Both the position numbers and the translations under genes were made by a program. The notes beneath the pieces were generated by a model, which was not told where the DNA came from, made no database searches, and worked only from the letters and a program-made list of their open reading frames with translations. Of a DNA stretch of 64,000 nucleotides, positions 56,425 to 64,000 are shown piece by piece. Numbering within the stretch: the stretch's first letter is position 1; every line of letters starts with the position of its first letter. The DNA lies in NCBI GenBank assembly GCA_036320915.1, contig JAXBDG010000001.1, positions 3,742,001-3,806,000 on the forward strand, in the 5' to 3' direction. This DNA comes from Linnemannia elongata. Taxonomy: Eukaryota > Mortierellomycota > Mortierellomycetes > Mortierellales > Mortierellaceae.

Positions 56425-59260
56425 ATGGCAGCAGTCGTACAAGCAACGCCCACCAACCTGCTGGATTCATTGATCCGCCGGTATCTTAAGGACGATCTCA
56501 CCGTCCGTGACTACGTGCCCTTTGTTCTCGAGACCATCACCCACCACCGTCTCCTGCACGACCGCAACGATCACCCTGACCCCACCACCGGACAGCAGTC
56601 GACCCAGCATCGTATTTGGACCCAGCGTCTTCGTGCCCTCCTCGAGTCTCAGCAGCCCGGCGCCCGTTTCGCTGGAGTCTGCTTTGTTCGTATCACTGCC
56701 CAGCAGAGCGCTTCCATGTTCACGGATCACGTCAGGACTTGGGTCACTCTCCTCGTTGGCATGCTCTCGGTATGACTTTTGTTTACCGACAGCTTGAGAT
56801 GGATCATGTTTTAGTCGTTTTACCACAACTTCGTGCGTGCCTGGTACTTATCCTCAAATGACTTACTCTGTGCGTACATAGAAACACGAGAGTACAGCAA
56901 ACTTGGAGGCGATTATTAACACGTTGTCAGAGCTGTTTGCAAAGACAGCCAAGAGACCTGATCTGAAGAGCGATGTCACTTCCAAATACCTGCCTGACTT
57001 TCACAACCACATCTTGAACCACAAGGACAAGAAGGATCTCCTTGTAAGGTTCTTGTAATTTTATGTCAAAGAAAGGGAGCACTTCGAGTGATATTCTCAG
57101 AGCATTTTTTTTAACTTTTTCCTAACTATCTTTGCACACTAGCCAACAATTTACAAGGCGCTCACGCAATCCGTGACATTGTTCCCTACAACTTTCCGTT
57201 TGGCTGTCGACAGGACTGAGGCCTTGTGCGTTGCTTACATGGATGGGCGGTTCGACATGGAGCCTGAGGTGATCAAGGCCGCTGCGACCTGCTTTGCCGC
57301 TCTACACGCTGCAGGAGGCAAGAATCCCAACCATCCCACAGAGAGAATCACGCCCTCAGAGCAATGGCGTAGCAACGTTCAGGAGGTCATCAAGGCCATG
57401 CACAGATGTTTGAACGAGCTGCTCTCTACTGTTGACGAAGGTAAGTTATTGATTTTTTTTGGTCATGCTTAGTCCGTTTAGCCGATAGTCGAAATATACG
57501 ATTAATTTACTCTCTATGATATTTTGTCGGGACGAGTAGACAAGGCGGATCAGACAGAGGTGGCTGGCAGGAACAAGTACTTAACGGGCATGCCCGCACC
57601 TGCTAAGGATGCGGTGGATAGATATCCTCAGTTGTTTGCACGATTTGCCAGTCTGTCTAAGGTCTTGATCTCATGTCTGACATGCCCCACCAAGGAAGCC
57701 GTGCATTTGCCTCTCAACAACCTTGTTGCCCTCTTGACTCGTGTCTACAACACCAATGCCAAGACTCCCATGTCGGACGCTCGTGGAATCGACCAGCAGG
57801 AGTACTTTATTTTGATCGCCGGCATCTCTTCAGTTCATCTAGCTGCCAACGAGGTCTTGAAGACTTTGTTGGCAACTGCACAGGATCATTTGGTCCGCCA
57901 CATGTCCCACCTTGCCTCGATCGCCATCAAATCGATCCGTCATTCGTCTGGATCCAGCAGCATTCTTCGCAGCTCGACCTACTCTGTGATCGAGTCCTTT
58001 ATTCAGGCGTTCGGGATCCCCTTTGTCAACATGGTCCAGGTGCCCTTGATGACCGCCCTTCTAGAGGACTTGCGCATGCCCTCTGCCCGTGTGGTCAACC
58101 CCCTCGAGATTGGCGCTGGAGGAGCCAACCCCAACAGTCGTGCCAACAACCATACCAACACCACCAAGCACAAGGGAGGCGCTGGAAAGAACCGTCGAGG
58201 CGGTAATACCAACCACGCCAACCTTTCTGCCTTGAACCCACTGGAGGAGATTGTCAGCGCCCAGGTGTTCACTGCCGCGTTGGACATCTTGTCCCTGGTT
58301 CTGACGACTTCGGGACCAAGCCTGTCCCCTCATGCCCGTGCCGCTGCCGATACTTTGGTCGTCACCCACCTGTTGAACAGCCAGCATCATGTCAACCCCA
58401 TCGAGCAGTCCGAGACACCCTTCTACACGACCATGGTTCGCGCTCAGCTTTACAAGGCCCTGACAGCGTCTGTCTCGTCCCCTGGTGAGACCCAGTCGAG
58501 CTTGGTCCCTCTTAGTGTGGGAATCTTCAAGGCTGGTCTGAGTGATCCTGAGAAGTTTGTGAGAGACAACTGCACGACAGCCTTGACGATCTGTGACTTG
58601 GTGATGCACAGCCGCTTGCCTCCCATGCAGCGCGCCCGTACTGTTGCCAAGCCCTTGGCCAAGGGCAAGAAGGCTGTCCAGGAGGCTGGTACGACTCTCT
58701 TTGGAAACTTTGAGGTTGCTGAGGCCAAGTCTTCTGCCAAGGTTGCTGCAGATGAAGATGACGAAGAGGAGAGTGGAGATGAGGAAGAAGAGGAAGAGGT
58801 GGAGGAGGAAGAGGAGGAGGAGGACAACGAAGACGTAGAGATGGAGCAGTCCAAACAAGAGGAGACTCCCTCTATTACGGCCTCCATGACAGCTTTCAAG
58901 GCTGCTGGAGCTGCTCCTAAGCCTGCCGCTGCCACTACTACTACTGCCACCAGCAGTAGCACATTCTCAGCACACAGGGAGGAAGATGCTAAGACCAGTT
59001 CGAGCAGCATAGAGGCGACTAAGACGGTGTCGTCAACATCTGCGACGGCCGCTCTCACGGACAAGGCGACGTTGACAAAGACTACAACGACAACCACCAC
59101 CACAACGACTCTTGTGGCCAAGACTTCCTCCGTCTCTGCACCGGTACCGGCGCCTGTTGCAGCCGTGACAGCAGCAGTGGCAGACGATCTTGACGATGAT
59201 GAGATCCCAGAGATCAATATGGATGACGATGATGACGATGAAGACATGGATAGCGACTAG
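56425..59260 (+). CDS. RIX1: Pre-rRNA processing protein RIX1 (PELP1 homologue)
   Basis: Four exons (56425-56769, 56882-57043, 57143-57440, 57540-59260) encode 841 aa in frame. Rix1 with Ipi1 and Ipi3 forms the complex that joins pre-60S particles, helps remove ITS2 and recruits the Rea1 ATPase. Residues of about 10-330 contain the RIX1 helical-repeat domain: TNLLDSLIRRYLKDD, FAGVCFVRITAQQ, then LPDFHNHILNHKDKKDL and VTLFPTTFRLAVDRTEALC. The middle is helical, with a Gly/Asn/Lys-rich insert near residue 470. The C-terminus has two acidic blocks, a Glu-rich one at about 58750-58860 and an Asp run at the very end, as in PELP1. Nucleolar/nucleoplasmic location is inferred. The DUO1 gene converges from the right. 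Confidence 0.9.
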
Positions 59261-59902
59261 AGTATCAACTCGTACACCTTTTTTTCTGCATTTCCGTTCA
59301 TACCTCCTATCATTCATCCGCATTTAATATTAAAAACTTATGCACATTCCAATCCATCATCATATCCTCTCTCCTCTTCATTCCTCTCTAACCCTATTTG
59401 CACCTCGGAAAGTAGGTGCCTGGAAAACGCCAAAACTTCCTATGAACACCCTTATGCCAACATTTCAGATATCTGTCTTTCGCGTGTCAGAACACCATCT
59501 CCTTGGCATCTTTCAAGCAAATAGTCTTGCACTGCACTTCCCCAGCGTCAATTCATTGGATTCAAAGAGGAGCTCAAGGATAAAGAGAAATATCCAAGAG
59601 TACAGTTTTGTGCCTCTCACACACACACACTTGCACTCACCCAAAGATATTTTCTCTTGCCTTCAATGTCAAGCATGTCTATCTGTACCTTGGAAATGGA
59701 TCACCCTCCGCTTTCCTCCACAGCACTCTATCAGGCGTATGTATCAACCCATCCCCCATCTCAGCACTCCCTCTCCTTTCCTACGAGGCGGGTAGGTTCT
59801 TTATAAACTAAAAACTATTCAAGAGAACGCATATTGTGTTCAGTTCACAGGGTGACTCTTTCATGTTCTTACTTTTATTATTTATTTATTTTTTTTGTTT
59901 TG
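59261..59902. other. Convergent 3' regions
   Basis: No gene is seen between the RIX1 and DUO1 stop codons. AT-rich poly(A)-type sequence is present at both ends. Confidence 0.5.
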
Positions 59903-61222
59903 CTAAGAACGATCACCAACGCCACTACCACCGCCAGCAGCAGCAGCAGCGAGGTTCCGCTTCCTGTTAGCCGCAATTGCTGACGCGTGAGCGTGTGCGG
60001 CCGCCGCAAGTGCCGATGACGACTTTTTAAGAGGGTTGCTGTAGCCGCTGTAGTTACTGTTGGTGGTAGTGGAGGAGGACGGCATTTGTGTTTGTGAGCG
60101 GTTCAGAATTGAGGTGGGGTTGTTGATACTTGAGGAGAAATGTCTGCTGCTGCTGCTGCTGTTGTTGACGTTGGAAGTAGAAGAGGATAAGGATTTTGGA
60201 TTGCCTTGATGAGAGGTGTTGATGTTGGTGTTGCTGGTGAGGGTGTTCTGGGGGCGTGTTGCTTCTTCCATTGCCAGGTGGTAGGCAGCTCTTCGTTCCT
60301 GATGTTCTCTGTCGCGTGCCTCTTCCTACGTGGTTCAATATCAAAATTATGAATTATCTTTGGTTAGAGAAAGTATACAGCATAATGTGATAAATGACAA
60401 AGAAATAGGTAGCCAAAAGAGAAAAGAAGGAAGAATATCCGTACCATGGTTTGACCTTCCCATGCAGGATCCTGTAGAAGCTTCTGGGTATGCTCTGTCT
60501 GGGACAGGACACGGATCCACATATCCAGTAATGTATTCGTCTCATCTGCCGTCTTGTAGAATGTCTATTATGTTGTTGTTGTTGTTGTTGTTATTGTTGT
60601 TGTTGTTGTTGTTGTGAATATGAGTTTAGGAGAAAGTTAGTTAAGCACTAAAGACCTCGCAGCTTGAAATCATTACCGTTGCAGCAAATGACACTGAACA
60701 TCGACAAGGATAGTTCCTTCCTGTGTTGTTTTTTTTTCTTCATGTTGGCGGGCGCACCTTGAGTTTGTCCCTGGCTTCATTCATACTGGTATCAATCGCA
60801 TCAAACGCCCGGACCAACCGCCGGGTCTCTTCCAGTTCTGTCAGGATCGATCCCTGCGAGTATGATGACGATGCCAGTACCGTTCCTCTACTTCCTGCTC
60901 CCCCTGCGCCTACTGATGTCGACATGACCGTCCTCTGCTGCTGCTGCTGTACTTGTTGTTGTGCCTCCTGCTGGCGCTGACGCTGCTGTTGTTGTTGTTG
61001 TTGTTCCTGCTGCTCGGAGGCATACACCTCTGGAGGGTCAACGTTATACCGCGCCCGCTTGACACGACTCGGTGTCCGCATCCCCAAAGGAAGTCCCACA
61101 GTAGAAGAAGTGGCGTTGGCGTTGGCGTTGGCGTGTTCTGAAGAAGATAGGGAGAAGTTATTGTTGCTCGTAGTAGGTGCAGAGTTTCCATTGCTGGAGG
61201 TCTGGTATTTCAGGTAGCTCAT
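59903..61222 (-). CDS. DUO1: DASH complex subunit DUO1
   Basis: Three exons (60758-61222, 60445-60564, 59903-60325; all phase 0) encode 335 aa. Duo1 is a subunit of the fungal DASH/Dam1 ring that couples kinetochores to spindle microtubules. The conserved core spans the exon 1/2 junction: LTELEETRRLVRAFDAIDTS, then TADETNTLLDMWIRVLSQ and TEHTQKLLQDPAWEG, the family signature. The N-terminus is Ser/Asn-rich with a Gln-rich run (60950-61010), and the C-terminus is Ser/Asn/Ala-rich and disordered. A GTT/AAC microsatellite lies in the first intron near 60573-60614. The first intron donor is GTGCGC. It lies head to tail with RRP12 on the same strand. Confidence 0.88.
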
Positions 61223-61815
61223 CGTTCCCCTCTCCTCCTGTTGTTTTTTTTTTTGTTTGTTTGTTGGGGCGTGGATGACGAGTGGGTGGGTGTTTCGTTT
61301 GGTGGAGATGAACTCTTGGAAGGGAGATAGGTTGATGAAAAAGCAACGATGTTGTTGTGGGTCCTGGAAAGACGATGTTGGTCTTGTGTGCGTCTGGTCT
61401 TCCTGCTGTCCTTGAGGCGTCCTTGTGTTTTTGGCGATTGAAAAAAGTGAAGTGAAAAAAGATCGAGTTCTGCGATGGATAGTAGCGAATAAAGGGTGTC
61501 TGGTGTCTGGTGTCTGGTGTCTGGGTGGGTGGCTTTGCGACGCGTTCTTTTTTTTTTTTTTTTTCTTTGCCACGAAAAAGAAAAAAAAAAAGAGGCAGGA
61601 ATCAAACGATCACACATATCACTCGCATTTCAGGCACCATCATCAATTTGGACTCATTAACGGCGAGTTGTTTGTTGTTGTGAAAAATGCAAAAAAAATG
61701 TATGTATTACTCTTGTGAAAGAAAAAAAAGAAATGATATCAATGGTGGGGATGGTAATGGGTTAGGGAGGGAGAAGAAAAACGATAAAAAGAAAGAAAAT
61801 GAAAAACAAAAAAAC
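61223..61815. other. DUO1 promoter and RRP12 3' flank
   Basis: No gene is seen. A 7-bp tandem repeat (GTGTCTG, four copies, about 61496-61523) and a T run near 61550-61564 are present. Confidence 0.5.
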
Positions 61816-64000
61816 CTAAGAACGACGGCCGGGCTTGCCAGACTTGCGCTTCTCGGCCTTGCTCTTGTTCGTCAAGGAAAGACCCTCCTTGGCTCCCTTG
61901 CGCAGCGAAGTCAATGGGACATATGCATAGGGGTCGACACGACCCTTCTTCTTAACATCTCCTCCTGCCTTCTTGGCCTTGAAGTCCTGACCCATCAACT
62001 TGACAGGGCGCTGGTCCTTGAGTCCCTTTGACCGGATAGGTCCTGCGCCACCAGCCTGCTCCATCTCGGTATCATCGTCCTTGCCAAGAACACCACGCTT
62101 GTTGGTCTTGTTAAACTTGATCCTGCCGCCCTGACCACGTGTGAATCCGTCTACAGACTTCAACGACTCGAGGTAGTTGTTCTCGGCTTGATCCAGCTCC
62201 ATAGTCTCCTCATCCACCTCCTCATCATCATCGCCACCCTCGTTCTCGTCGTCGCTATCATCAATGACAAGCTTGCCATCGGACGAGGTCTTGAAGGCCG
62301 ACGACAAGTCCTTGAGCTTGCGAGGCGTCTGTGTGCTGGGGTGCGAGGCTGTGACACGCGAGACAACGGTTCGGTCGAGGAAATCCAATGGGGTATCGCC
62401 ATCCTCCTTGATCCAGGCATCAGCACCCTGCTTCTTCTTGTTGGACTTCTTCTGAGCGGCCTTGCCCTCGTTGGCTCCCTCATCATCCTCATCATCGTCA
62501 CTGAGATCACTCTCACTGCCGTAAAGAGCATCCTCGTATGCGCTTCCAAAGTTGGTTTGCATGTACAGAGGCTTGTTCGACTTCTTGGAGGTATCCTCCT
62601 CACCCTCCTCGTCATCATCACCATCCATATCCATACCGGAAGAGCCGTTCTTCTTGTTACGCTTGGCACGCTCACGACGCTTCTTGATGTTGATCAACAG
62701 CTTCTTATCGGCCTCAGGAACAAAGACAACGACATCGTCATATCCGAACCGACGAACAAGACGCTCGAGAATGTGACGGACCTTGACCTTGAAGTGACCC
62801 TTGTGCTCGTGCGACCAGCGGATCATACCACTGACAATCTCCTGCAAATGGCCGCGGACAACATCAACATCCAGACTGACGGTAGTAACCTTGATGAAAC
62901 CAAGAGCAGACTTGACAATCTCGCGGTTCGAAGAGTTGACGAACAAGTGCATGGTGCCAATCATCTCCGAGACCATCGAGGGCTCCAAATCCTTGTGGAA
63001 CTCAAACAAAAGTCTTGACAAGGATGTGATGGCGGCAGAGACCATGTGAGGGGTAGTACCAGCCAAACCGGCCGTCACCATGGTGAAGTACTCGCTGATC
63101 GTGGCAGGGGTCTCGACAGCCTCGCCCTCCATATCACCAACGCGCTCGGTCGAAATCACACCACCAGCCTTCATCTTGTGACCCATGGCGACCAAAAGTG
63201 CATAGGCAACATCACGAGTCTTCTCGTTGACCTCCTTGGTGGCGACAACAACCTCGGACAAGATCGAGGGGACAAAGTACAAGTCGGTGGGCTCCAAGAG
63301 CGAGATCACCTGACCGATCAACGACAGACGAGCACGCTTGGCAGTAGGAGTGGCAGCAGCGGTGGTATCCAAGATGTTGCGCATGAGCTCCTCCAAGTTG
63401 GCCTTCAACACAACACGGCCAGTCTCAGTCTCGGCCATCGAGTTGACAATCTTGTAGGCCTTCTTTTGGAGAGCGGCATCGGCATCATTGGCAAAAAGGG
63501 AGACGACGATCGAGTACAGGTTGGCCATGCTCTGTCCATCAACGTAGGGGACCATGATATCGGCAAGATCCATCAAGTTGTGCGAGGCAGGAGGGGCATC
63601 ACCCTGCTGGACTGGGGGCTGGACGGTGGTCAAGGCAGTGTTGAGCTGGACCAAAACAGCCGAGAAGGTCTCCTGCAAGTCTTTGGGGGTCGAAATGCTG
63701 AGATACATACGCATGACCTCCAAAAGGTATCCACGGAACTGAGGCAAAGTGGCCTGGAAGATGTTAAAGAAGACCATGAGGTAAGGACGCGCGTATTGCT
63801 GAAGGATCTCGATGTTACGGGCGGCCTCCTCCTTGGTGATCAAGAACTTGCGCTCCAAAACCTCGTCGCTCTCTGTGCTGGCAACGATGGCCTGGTTGCG
63901 AGTGACCAAGCTGGTCAAGGCTTGGCAAAGGACAGGACGGAGATCAGGAACAGAGTAGAGGACGTTGCTGAAACGCTCAGCAACCTCCTTGGTGAAAGCC
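61816..64000 (-). CDS. RRP12: RRP12 ribosome export/processing factor, 3' part
   Basis: The open frame runs from the right edge (incomplete 5' end) to a stop at 61816, giving 728 codons here without an intron. Rrp12 is a HEAT-repeat protein that escorts pre-ribosomes out of the nucleus and helps mature both subunits. The visible part has helical repeats (LEELMRNILDTTAAATPTAK, LPQFRGYLLEVMRMYL, LRRFGYDDVVVFVPEADKKL), then the basic stretch NIKKRRERAKRNKK. A disordered acidic C-terminus with several Asp/Glu blocks follows, ending in the lysine/arginine-rich KRKSGKPGRRS. This arrangement matches the C-terminal half of Rrp12. The N-terminal NUC173 region and the start codon lie beyond the window. 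Confidence 0.9.
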   Translation of the reverse strand, partial: AFTKEVAERFSNVLYSVPDLRPVLCQALTSLVTRNQAIVASTESDEVLERKFLITKEEAARNIEILQQYARPYLMVFFNIFQATLPQFRGYLLEVMRMYLSISTPKDLQETFSAVLVQLNTALTTVQPPVQQGDAPPASHNLMDLADIMVPYVDGQSMANLYSIVVSLFANDADAALQKKAYKIVNSMAETETGRVVLKANLEELMRNILDTTAAATPTAKRARLSLIGQVISLLEPTDLYFVPSILSEVVVATKEVNEKTRDVAYALLVAMGHKMKAGGVISTERVGDMEGEAVETPATISEYFTMVTAGLAGTTPHMVSAAITSLSRLLFEFHKDLEPSMVSEMIGTMHLFVNSSNREIVKSALGFIKVTTVSLDVDVVRGHLQEIVSGMIRWSHEHKGHFKVKVRHILERLVRRFGYDDVVVFVPEADKKLLINIKKRRERAKRNKKNGSSGMDMDGDDDEEGEEDTSKKSNKPLYMQTNFGSAYEDALYGSESDLSDDDEDDEGANEGKAAQKKSNKKKQGADAWIKEDGDTPLDFLDRTVVSRVTASHPSTQTPRKLKDLSSAFKTSSDGKLVIDDSDDENEGGDDDEEVDEETMELDQAENNYLESLKSVDGFTRGQGGRIKFNKTNKRGVLGKDDDTEMEQAGGAGPIRSKGLKDQRPVKLMGQDFKAKKAGGDVKKKGRVDPYAYVPLTSLRKGAKEGLSLTNKSKAEKRKSGKPGRRS

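Noticed and set aside
58061..59247. 265-codon open frames opposite RIX1
   Set aside because: Shadows of the Glu/Asp- and Ser/Thr-rich C-terminus of RIX1.
62188..63018. 276-codon open frame opposite RRP12
   Set aside because: A shadow frame; the minus strand has clear RRP12 homology.

Overview
The window looks like a gene-dense chromosomal segment of a filamentous fungus, most likely an early-diverging Mucoromycota/Mortierellomycota-type genome. The grounds are inference from the sequence: genes carry many short GT-AG introns (mostly about 50-300 nt), leaders are pyrimidine-rich, long homopolymer and AAC/CT runs are common, and the gene set is fungal (DASH subunit DUO1, a TPS-TPP trehalose enzyme, a Dal5-type permease, a GPI-type aspartic protease). 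There is no mitochondrial, bacterial or viral signal.

Left part (1-31.8 kb): ribosomal protein uL24/RPL26 (-), tRNA-Leu(AAG) (+), an Asn/Gln-rich seven-helix membrane protein (+), the MMS2/UBE2V ubiquitin E2 variant (-), a bifunctional trehalose-6-phosphate synthase/phosphatase (-), a small MLRQ/NDUFA4-like respiratory protein (-), a CRAL-TRIO lipid-binding protein (+), NOP14 (-), a CDK10-type kinase (+), a mitochondrial PPR-like membrane protein (+) and an eight-exon MFS permease (+). Exon junctions were worked out from splice sites, reading phase and family homology.

Middle part (32-44 kb): an accessory island. It begins after tRNA-Gly(GCC) and is dominated by a large inverted repeat. Two arms of exactly 1,492 bp (36098-37589 and 42559-44050) match in inverted orientation wherever compared, including a 16-base homopolymer. 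Each arm contains a 726-bp palindrome with two head-to-head tRNA-Arg(ACG) genes, giving four identical tRNA genes. The 4.97-kb interior holds broken minus-strand coding sequence and a nested 836-bp Mutator-type non-autonomous transposon with a perfect 10-bp target duplication. This island is the most unusual structure in the window.

Right part (44-64 kb): a GPI-type aspartic protease (+), about 6 kb without a recognisable gene, a RhoGAP-like protein (+), a candidate 56-aa membrane microprotein (+), RIX1/PELP1 (+), DUO1 (-) and the 3' part of RRP12 (-), which runs off the right edge. Four genes (RPL26, NOP14, RIX1, RRP12) belong to ribosome structure or assembly but are not arranged as an obvious cluster.
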